Assembly: GCA_018806985.1 (NCBI GenBank)
Contig: JADANN010000468.1
Span: 2,801,072-2,865,071, forward strand
DNA: 64,000 nt
Source of the DNA: Angiostrongylus vasorum
Lineage: Eukaryota > Nematoda > Chromadorea > Rhabditida > Metastrongylidae
Direction: 5' to 3'
Shown here: positions 12,290 through 25,330 of the stretch, in pieces
Position numbering within the stretch: position 1 is the stretch's first letter
Layout: every line of letters starts with the position of its first letter
Notes under the pieces: generated by a model
The model's database searches: none
What the model saw: the letters and a program-made list of their open reading frames with translations, nothing else
Told to the model about the DNA's origin: nothing
Translations under genes and position numbers: made by a program

Positions 12290-14215
12290 AAATATTTTGC
12301 CACGATTTGGAATTGACAACGAAAAAGTTATATACCAACTTTTTACGGCTCCACAGCTTCAATCTCGGGCGCCGAAATCCCTGTTGGTGAAAAACCGCCC
12401 AGGAATCGACTCTCTGAAGCTCGAGTTGCGACAGAAAACTTGGAGACAAGCATAGTTCCAGGAATTGATAATATCACCGCCACTTTCCTTAAACCTGGTG
12501 ACCACAACTTACATATGCTTCTTGCAACTCACATGACATCTTTCCTTCAGAAAAAAGAAAATTCCAGACCAGTGGAGAACCTAGCGAGCGGTCGTCGTAC
12601 CCAAGAAAGGTAACCGAAAGGATCTTCGCAACTACCGTCCAATGCTTGTTGAATTTACTCTGTGAGCTGTTGACGAATATTATCCTTTTGCGCATATCGG
12701 AAACTTTTGATGAGGCAAAACCTGTTGAGCAAGCAGGATTCGGACAGAGATTCTGTTGCGCAGACCACATTAAAACTGTATGACGGGTTGTAAAGTCTAT
12801 CGGGAGTCCCACCCTCTTTTTGTCTTAACCTTCATTGTCTTCGAAAAAAGTGTTTGACAGCATCGAAACGAACACAATCCCATCAACGCTCGTCAATCAC
12901 GAAAGTGATCCGTCCTGTATACGAACACTAGTAGAGTGTTGTCGGAAATGCAGCGCAAATATACAGCTTTTTCATCGACCGCACCCCCCCATATATAGGA
13001 AAATTGGTTCGACATGGCGAAACAATTTCTCTAAAGCTGTTTATTGCGCATTGTAGTAGATAATGAAGTCACTCGATTGGAAGGAGAAGGGCATACATGT
13101 CAATGAAAAATTCTTATCAACTCTTCATTTCGCGGACTATATTGTCATTTTTTTCGAGTAGCACCGTGAAGCGGAAAGAATGATGAATGAACTGAGCGAA
13201 ATGTGAAGGAACATAGGATCGGACTGCGCACAAACAGGATGAAAAACCAGTTAATGAAGAAACCTATGGTGTGAAGGCAAATATATCGAACTCTATGGTT
13301 CCCTGATTACATAGACCACCTAATATGTATACCTTGGACGTTCAGTAAACATGGCATTCGGGCCACTCAAAGAAGCCACCGACCAACTAACAGACCAACA
13401 ATTCCGCAGTTGACTTTTCGATTAAACAGTCTTATCAGCGCTGGGACACGTGTGGCGCAGTGGTCGGAGGAGCCCTGCAAAACAAACGTGGAATTGATTC
13501 AAGCGCCCACGGCCTATCGAGCCTTTCATGCCCTCCATGGTCGCCAAATTGCTATCACGCTTGTCTGGGAGAATAACAGCATTGGCTCGATACATCGGCA
13601 GATCACCGGGAGTAGAGGCCAGAGATGCATTCAATCAGCTCCAAGCGATGCTTAATGAAGTGGAGTGCGTAGTGCATCCCTCAGGGATTGATCAACGCCG
13701 AAAGCTTTATCCTTTATCCTTTTTTATCAGCGTTCTATTATGCAGTACAAATGTGGGCTGACGCTTCAACCACGTCAGGAAATCTGCGCACCACCTAGAA
13801 AGCGCTTGAACGACATCTTCTGAAATATAGTTGGCCCGTATAATATCTAGCCGGAACACGCAGCTGAGCCCTTCAAAACCTATCTCCTTTTTTGGTATTC
13901 AAGGAAATTTACATCGATAGAAAAAACGCAGATGGACTGCTCAGATAAAAAGGAGAAACGATGACAAGACGAAAAAAAATGGACTGGACTCCAAGAGGAT
14001 GCAACCGTCCTCTTTGAAGACCACCCCCAGCAATGGGCAGACATGGCTAACGTCAACAAGCTCCATTCGCAGAAGGAATCACCCGTAGAAATTTATAATA
14101 GGCCTCGTAGACATCATAAGGTTCGATGCAGACGATCACCATGGACGAATATTGCGCAAGAAAGAAACGAATGGAATTTATGCTGGGGAAGACGAGTCAC
14201 TGAAGCATCCGGGTA
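12290..14215 (+). pseudogene. RTE remnant interrupted by a SINE (RTE-D)
   Basis: The plus strand gives scattered RTE pieces: IVPGIDNITATFLKPGDHN near 12450, then RT blocks with stops to about 13440. A SINE occupies 13452-13720. After it come C-terminal pieces, including IAQERNEWNLCWG near 14160. The element lacks its 5' half and belongs to the same subfamily as the copy at 34.2-37.1 kb. The SINE insertion is younger than the element. Confidence 0.6.
13452..13720 (+). repeat. tRNA-like SINE copy inside RTE-D
   Basis: It begins with TGGCGCAGTGGT, a match to the pol III A box, followed by a B-box-like GGAATTGATTC near 13490. The body carries the family block TTGTCTGGGAG and ends in GGGATTGATCAACGCCG and a TTTATCC repeat. 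Other copies lie at 17745, 25125, 26820, 30085, 42633, 46690, 57270, 57670, 58215 and 63035. Confidence 0.75.
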
Positions 14216-14879
14216 AGTAATGTGTGTGGGCTAACATGCGCTGCTGCACTATATCCTGAACGCTGGCTGGACATCTTGATAGGAGTGGTGAAGTCATTTT
14301 TGACCTCTGTTCTAGAAATGAACCACAATTCAAAATCGCAGTTCGACACGCTGGAATACCCTTTAGCAACGACGAGATTGTTGAGCATCACATGGTTTTG
14401 TATGGTCCAACTGTAGGAGATCCAAACGATGATCAACGATGTTCTTCACCAGGTTCTGAAAAGACTCTAAAGGAGACAATGATGCCAAAGTTAGGTTAAA
14501 AATGATCTAGGCATTTATTTCTACTGTTTCAAGACCTGACAAGACAAGACTGTGACTGCTTAACTTCATAGTCTACGCCTGGAGAGGAGCATTTTAATCT
14601 TATCTTTTATCTTAGCCTTATCTTTTAAAAATTCTCGTAACCTGTGCAGCTTTGCCTAAGAAAAACTGTTCTAAAATCCCACTATAAACTTGAATTTCAG
14701 AAATCTTTAACAGCAAAAGGAGCTAAAATCCAGAAGATTCGACCCGATCTGACGACGAAGCACCATATCGCGAAGACGATCATCTGTAGACAACCGACTC
14801 AGAAAACGCGGCTCAGAATAGGATGAAGACGTCGGAATGTTACTCGAATAAAAGTTCCATAACAACCTCGTGTTAGCCT

Positions 14880-16890
14880 AGTCATCAAAGAAAATACTGA
14901 CTACATCCCATTTTTTAAATAATGGGCTTTTGGACACTAGAGAACTTTTCTTTCGTCCACTTTCTACCACCGGCATAGCATTCACATGCGGTGACAAATG
15001 TGATGAGACATACTTAAAGTAAAAAAAATTAACTTGAAATAGGGCACCAATTTATGTGTTGTAATAGAGCGATCGTGCTTAAGGTCTCTTGAAATTAATC
15101 GAACCCTGAATTAAACTTGGCGTCAGTCCATCAAGAAGTTGAAGCCTAGAAACTTGCTGGTCAATGTATAGCTTAACTAGAAATCAGTCTTTGGATATAT
15201 TTGTTAGAAAACCCTATACGGCCACATCAGCTGCAAAAGAAATTACTTAAACTTGAAAACTTGATTTGTAATCTTTCTGTCTCTAGTGCCCCACAATAGA
15301 ATTAAAATCATGCTCCTCATCTTTCTACACTCAGCCACGTTTTCCAGCCACTGCTCGACATTCCATCCAGTTTCCTCTCCAGTTTGTGATTCTCTCCGAT
15401 CTCTGTCTGCAGCTGATTTCAATGGAGATCTAGAAGCGCTGAGTTAAACCCACTCATCATGCTTGTTTAAGATTAAAAAATGTTAAGGAACCTGTTAGTC
15501 ACATGTTTACGACAGTTGATAAGTTCATAAACATGACTGAGATCGCTTTTTTTTGAAAGAGATCGAGCTGTCCATATACCATATGGCGCTAAATTCCTGC
15601 AGCGCCTCCTATTGGAAAAAAGGAAGGATTTGTATTCAAATGCTTTTCATTTTAACCAGTAAAATTCAATCTTAGACAGCGTATTCATTAATTACTTAAA
15701 GTAGGGGTTCTTATGCCATTCAGTGTTGTTTCAATGACGGTTGATATTTTGTAGACAGTTATTCTCAGTCCTTCACTTAAATACCTCGTCCCTCATAAAG
15801 TACATTTCTCAGAGCTACAACTCATTTCTGTTCCACTGCAGCCGTTAATAGAACAGGATGCTATATTCGTAATTGACAAGAATCCAGATGAAAAGATTGT
15901 CGTTTCTGGGGAGTCGTATTGTTGTGTGAGTGTGTGTATTTGGGTGGGTGTGTGGGTGTGCCTGTTTTCTCTAACGTTGAAACGGAAGACATCGGATTTA
16001 TTTCGCTATCTAGTCACCTCTGTAGACCATCTTCATGTGATGGATCTCGAGCGGATTAACCGAAAAGCTACATGTATGCTTCAGCAAAAATCAACAAGCT
16101 ATCACAGGATAGCTCCAGGGCTCGAATCTGTAGAAATTGTGAAGTTATTCGCGTTCCTCGGCCGAGAGAAAACCACTAAATCGATCTGTTCTTAACGGAA
16201 AGAGGTGGAATCGACTCAAACCCATCTTAGTTACTAGGCGATAAAGTGAGTATATTGTAGATAGAGATATTTCGAGTGATATCGGCGATTATTTAACGTA
16301 GAAACCCTTGTCCTTGCAAACCTCTGCTGCAGTGAAGGAGTAGTTACGGGTGTCGAGCTACCATATAGAGCAAACTAACCATTTACGGTAGTGTCACTGA
16401 AGTGGAAAAAGCCTAACATTTTATGCGGAATTCTTGTTAGGAACAAACAAATAACAAGAATCCGCGCGCATCGCTCTTCCAGAGAGGACCGTAGTTGTTC
16501 CAGCCCTGACCATTCCGCGGTTGCAACCTTAGCAAAAAAAGCAGGTGCAACCTGGCACCGCTATTTAAGCACACCAAGGAGAGAAATTTTCCAGTCGTCA
16601 AGCTTTTTATGTTACTTGTGTTGGAATTCACGGAATTTGCGAATACTGGCTGTTCATGCATTCCAGTGCTGATAATCAAACTGTTATCCTGTGATTAGCT
16701 GATCACCTGATCAGGTATTGGTCATCATCATGTGATCACGTACCTTTTCTTTTGGCTATGCTTTTTGGATAAAAACAACCAACATACTGATTTTTTACAA
16801 AAAAGAAACGTTGGTCTTAAAACTTGTAAAAACAATCGTTTATTTAAGTAAGTTGCTTTATTGCTCCCTTGTTACAACACGAAATCATTC
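14880..16890. other. No gene recognised
   Basis: AT-rich sequence with a GT-rich stretch at 15920-15965 (GTGTGTGT and GGGTGTG units). A plus frame at 15926-16195 starts inside that stretch and has no recognisable domain. Further exons of the minus-strand DUF1647-like gene could lie here, but I could not identify any. Confidence 0.5.
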
Positions 16891-16896
16891 ACTTAC

Positions 16897-17134
16897 CGCA
16901 ATAATGAGGGGTTTCCAACGGAATTCGCGTAGATTTTTGACATAATCAGGATAGCGAGAAAAATCAAAGCCGCGAAACTCAAGGTTATTCCACTTCTGAA
17001 ATTAGAAATAACACAGTGCTATTCTCGAGAGACTTTTTGTTTAACATTTTCACCTCGAAATTTTGCCTGTTAACTCTTCCCAGATCGTAAACAATCACTC
17101 GTTGTTTCGGCAAATACTTTCTGATGCTTTCAAC
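16897..17134 (-). CDS. DUF1647-like protein, two internal exons
   Basis: Exon A is 17134-17054 (27 codons) and exon B is 16995-16897 (33 codons). Both are phase 0, with TTTCAG acceptors and GTGAAA and GTAAGT donors. They encode [10 protein letters not shown], then [16 protein letters not shown], then FRWKPLIIA. This block matches, from memory, the start of nematode DUF1647 proteins, a family of unknown function. Only about 60 codons are visible. Upstream (signal/start) and downstream exons were not found, so this is either a gene with long introns or a truncated relic. The exons themselves look intact. Confidence 0.6.
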
Positions 17135-17272
17135 CTGAAAATATACATTTTTACAATAACATTCATCCATTTTCCAGTGACTTTCGTCACTGAAATTTTA
17201 CGGATATACATTATGCAAGGTTTTGAGCCCCGTTAATTACATATCCGGAGTCCAGGAGCAGCAGAGCGGCAA

Positions 17273-17524
17273 GTGATGCAGTCCATCAGGAAGCAAGATC
17301 CTGGTTTGACCCCTTCCATCGCTCTCTACCAAATCATGTGGGAACGCTTTAGCTCGCATATGTTTGACACTGCAAGAAGAAGCGACTCGACCAGCATTCT
17401 AGAAGACGAAATCCTCAATCAGCAGCCGAAACTACACGCGAAATGTTCGAAGACCGTTGTGGACAATGAATGCAGGGAGAATGAATCGAAGGCAAGAAGA
17501 GTGGAATCCGCACAGTGGATGTGA
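17273..17524 (+). other. Unassigned open frame
   Basis: An 83-codon frame, more GC-rich than its surroundings, with charged low-complexity sequence (for example KARRVESAQWM at the end). I recognise no domain and see no splice context. It could be part of an unidentified repeat. Confidence 0.2.
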
Positions 17525-17744
17525 TAACGGATTATGTAAAATAAAAACACAGTGAACGATAATTACATATCTCTATAGTGTACTCCTTAGGTTGCGGACA
17601 GAACTAAACGCCGATAAAGGCTGACTATCCATCTGCTTTGAGGCTTTGAAGGAGTTTCATCCTCGTCACCTTCTTCCTTAGGGCATGAGTTTCATGTTCT
17701 TGGCGTTTTCTATTAGCATACGCATTTTACGCAAACGCAATCAT

Positions 17745-17985
17745 CAAGGGCAGATGTAGCCTGGTGATTATAAGTGCACTTGTAATGAGCATGGTCTTTG
17801 GTTTTAATTCCGGTCTTGAACAAAAGAAGTCTTCTACCCTTTCGGTGTCCGCAACGTGATCCCAACAATGTTTGGAAGATTAAAAACACCGACTCAATAC
17901 AATAGCACTCATAGGATAGCCACTGTATAGGCCAAAGATGCATTCAATCACCTTTACGACGTTGGAGTTGAATGATTAACGCATC
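17745..17985 (+). repeat. tRNA-like SINE copy
   Basis: It starts with TAGCCTGGTGATTATAAG (A-box-like) and has a B-box-like GGTTTTAATTCC near 17800. The 3' half keeps the GTATAGGCC and GCATTCAATCACC blocks shared with the other copies. It is quite diverged. Confidence 0.6.
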
Positions 17986-18430
17986 CTTAAGGAACTATTT
18001 ATCTTTTATTTTCTAGCCGTCGTATTCCTAAATATGAGTGTGAATGCGAGTTAATGTACGCATCGTGAACGCAGATTTATCGAAAACACTTCAGTTAATT
18101 GAGCGAGAAATTGGTAAGAAGCGTCCTGGAATCGGTTTCAACGAAAACAGTTTTAAAAAAAAGTAAAAGTGGAGGGTTTTTCATAAAAACGTGACGCTTC
18201 TCATGTTTTCGACAGAGAGGAGTCCAATGTCAGATCCGACAAGAGAGAAATAGACACCGTAATAGTGATCTCTCACTTTATTCCATCATTTGCAGAATCA
18301 CAGATGGTATCTGGCATCCAAATCTTAAAAAAACTACATACTGCTCTGGAAAATACGCGGAATCGTTCAGTAACTCAATATTTTCATCTTGAGCATACAC
18401 AAGGTTTTCAATAGCCATTCAAGACAGTGC

Positions 18431-18469
18431 TGCTGACGTTTCGGCGGATTTCGCCTTCTTCAGAGCTTG
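18431..18469 (-). ncRNA. Hammerhead-like motif
   Basis: Minus-strand order: AAGCU, CUGAAGA, helix II GGCG/CGCC with an AAAUC loop, GAAAC, GUC, AGC. The core bases and both flanking strands of helix I are intact, which makes this one of the best-preserved copies. It sits about 110 bp from a plus-strand Penelope fragment in the opposite orientation. Confidence 0.6.
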
Positions 18470-18578
18470 GAACGTCAAGCTAATTGCAACCGACTCAGCC
18501 AAATAGCTCCGCAAGCTCAACCGAAAGAACGCGAAACCTAACTTTATTACTTAGATAAGAGTACTGGAGATTACCCTA

Positions 18579-18960
18579 GTGCAGACATGTAAACGATTGT
18601 TATCCCATCTGCTTCGCACAAGAGGATATAGACAAGAGTTTCGAGTTGTTGAAAGAATGGTCGGAGTAAATAAGATTCACTTAAGAGAAATCGGAAGAAA
18701 ACTGGCTTCCAGGTGGTGGAGAAAGCCAAATGACAAACTGATCCATTACCTCCTCTCTCACTTTTTACACACAGAAAAGGCTCCTGTGTAAAACATGTTT
18801 CGAACTGTTACCAGTGTGTGCACAGGCAGGGGAGCAGCAGGAAGAATCTTTGAAACTGACACGACAGATAGCCATTTGCAGTGACTACGAAACTGCAACT
18901 CAGGATACATGCCGAAGGAAAGCTACGCTTAAAACGACAATTCTAGCGACAATACGTTCC
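18579..18960 (+). pseudogene. Penelope-like RT fragment
   Basis: The plus strand includes KLASRWWRKPNDKLIHYLLS, then HFLHTEKAPV, a stop, and NMFRTVTSVCTG. This corresponds to the HTKRA...NMFRTAT segment between RT and GIY-YIG in the copies at 33.6 and 61.2 kb. Neither the RT core nor the endonuclease is present. Confidence 0.6.
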
Positions 18961-19653
18961 CATTTTTCCTACCGTTTACTTCCAACAAAATAAACGCAGC
19001 TGTAGAACACTACTCAAAAAGGACCAGTTCAGAGAATTCGGTGGCGGTGATTGAAATACTATCGAACGCTCTCAGACGTCAGCCAGCTTTCAACCGTCTG
19101 CATGGCCGTCTATACGCAACGTAGAATTTCATCAAATGCTCTAATGGCAGAGAAGTTGACTTCATCAGTTCAGATACGGTTCAATTGATCTCTTGTAAGG
19201 CGTATTTGATGAATGTCTTGGCGAAATGGGTAGACCATTCTGTGCTCGTGCAAGAGAGCACCAAGACGCTAGACGGTAAACTTAAAGTTAAACAGATAAG
19301 CAGAATACTTCACTAAGCGCACCATGGACAGAGATATATAACGGGGAAGAATTTGCAGGATAATTCATAGTCCTAGCACAGGAACCTAATAAACCGGCAC
19401 GTAAAACTCTTAAACATTTGGACAAATTTTTAAGGACCCACAATAAGCGGCGTGGAAGAATATATCTCAAACTGATATTTTAATGCAAGAGAGACGCTTT
19501 ATCCTCTACCGTTAGTCTCGATATGTACGACTCAAAGAAAGCGGCGAGCTTTGTGAGAAAGCCATTTTGATCCAAATGTGATTGAAACATAGAATTAGTG
19601 ATTTTTCTACTGAGGTCATGGAGGTTTTGACTGAGTAGGCTCCAATTTTCCCA

Positions 19654-19689
19654 CGCTCTGAAGAAGGCGAGGTCGCCCGAAACGTAACC
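19654..19689 (+). ncRNA. Hammerhead-like motif, diverged
   Basis: The order is CGCU, CUGAAGA, helix II GGCG/CGCC with an AGGU loop and one extra C, GAAAC, GUA, ACC. The core is intact, but the helix I partner is lost and the cleavage triplet is GUA. Confidence 0.4.
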
Positions 19690-20059
19690 AACTATTGTAC
19701 TGAATAAACCTTGTCAAAAAAACGCAGACTTATTGAGCAGTGCCGAGCTGGGTAGGAGATGCGAAACAATAGATGCCTTTTTTTCAATTGTTTCCAGTTC
19801 TTCTATGCGAGAAATTAAAACATCGCCTACGAGGTTAAGTGCTTCTCGCTGATGATTTGATGAAAAAGCGGTCACAAAAGCTGGGGACTTGATATTTTCG
19901 GCGATGAACGACAGGTGCGATGTGTTCAGAAGTCCTGAAAAAAGAAGGAAGATATTTGGCGAAAAATTGAATCTCTTGAAGTAGTTTTTTACAGAAAATC
20001 GCCTTACCTTTTCTGCAGTTTAGCTTCCAATAATTCTGGAAATCTTTTATAATGTCCCC

Positions 20060-21635
20060 TCTCCATAATTTGTCTTCCTATTAATTGCCGAATGCTTCAG
20101 ACGGCCACAAAAACATTTTCCACTTCTCCCTGTCCAGCGCTGTTGAAGCCCAATTTGTTCTTCTGCGCTACGGAATCGCTGAGTGTTGTATCCTTCTTCC
20201 AGGGTTTCCAAGAGCTCTGACCATTGATCGAGTCAATAGTTTTCCCGATATGCGTTTGGTATCTAGAAAAATCCACTCATTAACGGCTCTTGCTCATTTG
20301 CTGTCGTTCAGATACATTACATATCCGATCCAGCTTATTTTCGACATTTCGGCGTGTAGAACGGCGTCCTCCACTTTTCTTTGTTCATGTGAGTCGGAGC
20401 TTTGGATCCACTCTTTCTAACTTGCATGATGCGAGGCACTTTCGTCTCTTTCGACTACGCGTTCTCTAAAGCTGAATGGTCTTTCATCCTGCTTACTTAG
20501 CAATCGGGTTTCCGACGTGTTCAGTAAGACAGGAAGCATAACTGAGTCGAAAAAGGGTAGGTTTGCAATCACGAGTTCCTAACACTCTCCACTACATCCT
20601 TGGTGCTCTTGTGTAGGTTTCTTAGGCGAGACGCTTCCTACTGCTCGACTTTGGCGTGAAGTCGTTCACTTTCTTGACTTCCCGGCACAAGTACAAATAG
20701 CTGAAGCAGTTCAAAATATTTATTCTCTCGAATGTGGATGGAGCACTAGAATTTTTCACGGACATTCTTTTCTTCGAGGTTTAGTCGAAGACCAATTCCG
20801 CCACAGGAGTTGTCGAAGTCGGCTAAGATTTACTTGTGCCTGGCTATAGTGTGATCGAACAGGAATGATATCATCATCAAAGAGACGATGGTTTCATTAT
20901 TAACCATCGAGTTTCACTCCAATAATGTCTTATTCGAACCTCAACATGACTTTATCGAGGGTGGCTGTAAATAATTTTGGCGAGAAGGCATCGCCTTGTC
21001 AGACCCTTCTCTTTGTGGCGGTGTTGAATCTCTGGATAATGATGATATTTTTGTTGTAAACTTTTTACACAGCCTAAGAAGAATCATATATTGAGCAGGG
21101 ATGTTCTGGTTGTCCAGAGCTCGCATGACTGCTTTTGTCTCATCTCTGCCTTTGTGTCAAAGGTTTTCTTCAAGTCGGTGAAAGTAAGACAGAGCGTTCG
21201 CTTGTGCTCAAGCGATCCTTTAACGTGTCATCTTATCGTGTTGATATGGCCCACACTACCGAATCTTTTTCCGAATTCCATGGCTGTCCTTTGTCCAGTA
21301 TTCTGTCAATCCCCTTTAGAGTAGCTCGAGTTAGGAGTTTATAGACAACAGACAGCAAGCAGGTTGGGCGATAGTTGCCAATGTCATGGAAGTCTGCTTT
21401 CATGAACACTAAAACGATCTTGCTGGTCTTCCATTGAACAGGAACCTTGCATTCTCACAGCTAATGAGAGAAAAGCCGAGCCAGTATGTTGATGACGACT
21501 GGAGGAATGTTCATCGGATGTTCGGGTCCTTTATTGTCTGGACTAGGTGTTGTTCAATTCTTCACCACCGAAATAGCATGTCGGATTTCGGAAGTGAGTA
21601 CCGGCCATATGGGGGTAGGATATTTCTCATACAGA
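20060..21635 (-). pseudogene. RTE remnant, 5' truncated (RTE-G)
   Basis: On the minus strand the RT palm region reads MRALDNQNIPAQYMILLRLC from 21126, then KFTTKISS. The C-terminal blocks extend down to about 20060. The N-terminal half ends where the plus-strand RTE-H leader begins at about 21635, so the two elements are head to head. It is broken by several frameshifts. Confidence 0.65.
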
Positions 21636-24600
21636 GATCTCTTGCCGGTTAGTCCAGAGGAAACGTGGCATATCCCCAGCTGGCGGATAGGGGGGTTAAT
21701 CGCGGACCAAAAGCGACCTTGTTTCCCTTAGACGCAGATGAATCCAAAGGAAGGACACCCTGTTTTTTGCTGGGCCAATTTGGCACATATTTTCTGTATT
21801 TACGAGGCGTATTCATGCATGCGTATAAGGGGGGGTCTCGCTTGTGCGGATTGTATTCTACGAATCAATTCGGCCAAAAGCCTGTAATCAAGTGACAGCG
21901 AAGTACATGGGAGGTGGTTTAGGAGTCGCCTCCAACAAATAAGCTCCATGTCCAGTCTGGGGAGAGACTGGCAAGCTACCCGTGAGCATACCCAGCTACC
22001 ACCTTCAGAGCTGAGCAACTTATATGTGATCACAAAAGGTTAAACACTGTGAAAGAAATGGGCCTCATTCCCTGAGCCCGAAAGAGTCCCAGATTCGGCA
22101 GCGTTGGGAAGGACGAGTACGGAGAGGCTGCTAAAATCTAAAGACCATTCTAAGCTGCCTAGATCGCAAAGAACTATGGTGACGATCTGTCCCCTACAAT
22201 GCACGTACACTTGCATCCGAGTCCTCGATGGAAGACTTGATCATGCAAGCGAGAAAGATAAGGTTCGACGTCATCGAGCTGGCCCAGACGAGGCAATGCC
22301 ACCCATTCAACGCCGTCTATGATACCGGAGAACTGTTTCTCAGAACATGTGACAGTGGAGGAGTCGACGGCGTCGGCGTTCTCGTCAATTAGAGTTTGCC
22401 CATGAATAGCGATCCATTCGAACATGTAAGAACCCGGATAGGGACATTTACGATTAAACAGATGTGGATCGATACCGGATTTGATAATCTTCGTCGCTTA
22501 TGCGCCAACATCGAACTGTGACGAAGAAGAAGTCGAAGCGTTCTATATGGACTTGAAGAAGTTCCACAGACAGGACCGCCATTCTTCGATATCGCCATTG
22601 GAGATTTCAACGCTGAGACTGGACCAAGAAGAACGTCTGAAGAACGTTATATTGGGACCCACGCATTAGAATAGAACGAGCAGGGTGAGCGGCCGTTTGA
22701 GTTTACCATGATGACAAAGGCATTCATGGTAATTCGCAATTCTAGAAATTCCACCCTCAACGCTGGTCGTGGTAGTCTCCCCATAGAGAGTACCATAACG
22801 AAATAGACCACATCATAGTAAATCGATAGTTTTCCAAGCAGATATCGCTGTTTTTTCCGAAATTATTGCGGGGATTAGACCATCGCCACGCGCAAGACTT
22901 AATTTCTTTAATTTCCTGCGACAAGGAGAAAAAGCCACTAAATTCTACAAAAAACGAAGTCTACAAAACACCATAAAATGGGATTTATTCAATCCACTAG
23001 GCGGCTGTTGAGAAGATGTCGTTCTCGATAACATCGACGAAGAGAGGGGTCACTCGACATCATCACGTTAGCGCTATGAAAGCTGAGAGTTCGAAAGTTA
23101 CCAAGAGATGTCTGTCTCCAGAAGCAGTCGAGATGATACAGTAGCGTGGAAGGGCACGAATGACAGGGGAACCGTTAACTCACGTCCGAACACGCAATGC
23201 AATGCAGACAGGCGGCAAAAGATCTCGAAGAAAAGCAGCAGCATTGGTCAACACTCCATATGCTGTAGAAAGTATTGGCAAAGCCCACCGAAACTTCAAA
23301 ACCAAGGCGATTACACTCCGACGCCCAGACCGAACAGTTACACCTTCCGGAAAGTTTCAACAGCCACGTCCTCCTACTCTCATATGGAACAAGAGAAGAT
23401 ATGTCGTGCCACTGCTTCTCCCTTCGGAAATCCAACATACTTTTTCGGCGGTGAAGAAACGAACAACACAAGGCCCGGAGAGGATAGGATCTGAACATCT
23501 GAAGAACATTCTGCCAGTCCTCATAAACATAATGGTTCGGCTCTTTACACGTTATCTGTCTGAATGAACACAATGTTCCTACTCAATGGAAGACCAGGAA
23601 AAACCGTGCTACTTTTCAAGAGGTGTGACATCCAAGATACTGGCAACTATCACCCAATCTGCTTACTGTCTGTCGTCTACAAACTGTTCACTCGAGTCAC
23701 CCTAAACAGGATTGCAGAACATTGGACGAAGGACAGCCATGTGGGCAAGCAGGGTTTCGAAAAGCGTTTAGTACGATGGACCACATCCACACGATAACAA
23801 GGCTCATTGAAGTATCGCGAGAGTACAAATGGCCGCTCTATCTCACTTTCATCGATTTCAAGAAGGCTTTTGACTCAGCTGAGATAGAAGCTGTCAGATG
23901 AGCCATGCAGAGTCAACGAGTCTGTACTCAGTACGAGGGATTAGACAAGGGGTATCATCTGGCCAAAATTATTTACCCCACCCTCAAGAACGTCATGCGA
24001 ACACTGGAATGAAACAGCATGAAGGTGAACATCGTTAGTCGGCAATTACCCCATCTTCACTTCGCTGATGACATCGTCCTTATAACATCAAACATTAGCC
24101 AAGCGGAACGAATGCTTGCCGACTTTCACAAAGCCTGTGGAACGATTGGTCTTCGACTAAATCTCACAAAAACGATGTTTATGAGAAACGGATTGGTTTC
24201 ATATGTCCCATTCACGCGCAGAGGAGCGAGTATCTCCGAAAACTCCAGTTATGTCTATCTAGGTCGGGAAATCAACATGATAAACGACCCAGCTCCACAA
24301 TTGAGCAGGAGGAAAACAGCCGCTTGGAGAGCATCCAAGATGTAGATAAGAGAACTAGGAACACCCGTCCTCTTGCCCTCCTTTCCACCTTCACGATTCT
24401 TATTACCTTGACGCATGCGCTAGAAATCTGGTCGCTGCGTAGGCAGGATGAATTGTCACTCAGCGCTACTGAATGCGCAGTCCAAAGGACGATACTAGGA
24501 CCATCCCGTATCACACAAGTGAGGAAGGGATCCGAAGCTCCGATCTGTGTCAACGAGCGAAAGTCAAAGACATTTAATACGGCAAACAGTCGAAGATAAG

Positions 24601-24885
24601 TTGAGCCGAACAAATGAAACGTATGAACGGCAATTGACGGACAGGAGCTGTTAGAGAGTGATTTCCTCAAGATGTTAAATGCACAGCAAAAAGACACCAA
24701 CCAAATGATTAGAGTTCGTAACGAAAACCGAAGATGAAAGGTATGGTGCTCAACGAATCTCTCAAGCGCACAGAACTAACCGGACTGCTCTTGCAGGCAT
24801 AAGGAAAAAAATGGAAAATTTGCTGGCGTCCGGTGGAGTTACCCAACTATCAGCGGGACGACAGGTGATACGGGTGATGGGTGCA
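21635..24885 (+). pseudogene. Near full-length but decayed RTE retrotransposon (RTE-H)
   Basis: A leader (21635-22085) is followed by the endonuclease start at 22104 ([12 protein letters not shown]). Endonuclease blocks run to about 22870. A linker at 23160-23570 contains FSAVKKRTTQGPERIGSEHL. RT blocks follow, with a good palm segment at 24019-24345 containing HLHFADDIVLIT, SQAERMLADFHKAC and NSSYVYLGREINM. The 3' tail is a short tandem ACAGGTGATACGGGTGATG. The catalytic FADD is present, but frameshifts and stops in several places make the element inactive. Confidence 0.75.
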
Positions 24886-25124
24886 AGGAAAAGCCGCTGA
24901 CAATTCCGTTGATATATCCTAAATTAAAGCAGTGCGCCCTCTACTGATTCGAGTCCATGCGACTACAAATACCCATATCACTACAACGACCGGCTTGGCA
25001 CCATGAACTTGAATCAATTCGGCTCCGAGGAAAGCGAAGCAGCCAAAACGCTGGCCGAATAAAGTTTTTTGTACCAACCTCGCCCCAAAGCAATTGTGTA
25101 GGAGATTATATGGTCGCCTATACA

Positions 25125-25330
25125 GGGTACTGTAGCACACTGATTGTAGTTTTCCTGTAATACAAAAGTGGTCGCTGGTTCGACCCAACGTCTTGGGTTA
25201 ATCAATACTCCTTTCCCTTCGCGGTGAGAAAACTGGTACCTGGGACTTGTTTGAGAGAACAAAAGCACTGGATTGATATCTCGGTAATCCATAGCGACTC
25301 ATTGTATAGATCAAATACACATTCAGTCAC
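25125..25330 (+). repeat. tRNA-like SINE copy
   Basis: It carries the family blocks GCACACTG, GCTGGTTCGACCC (B-box-like), AAAGCACTGGATTGATA and CATTGTATAGATCAAATACA. The 3' tail is lost. Confidence 0.6.

Noticed and set aside
16680..16745. Repeated TGATCA palindromes
   Set aside because: Too short to distinguish from chance.
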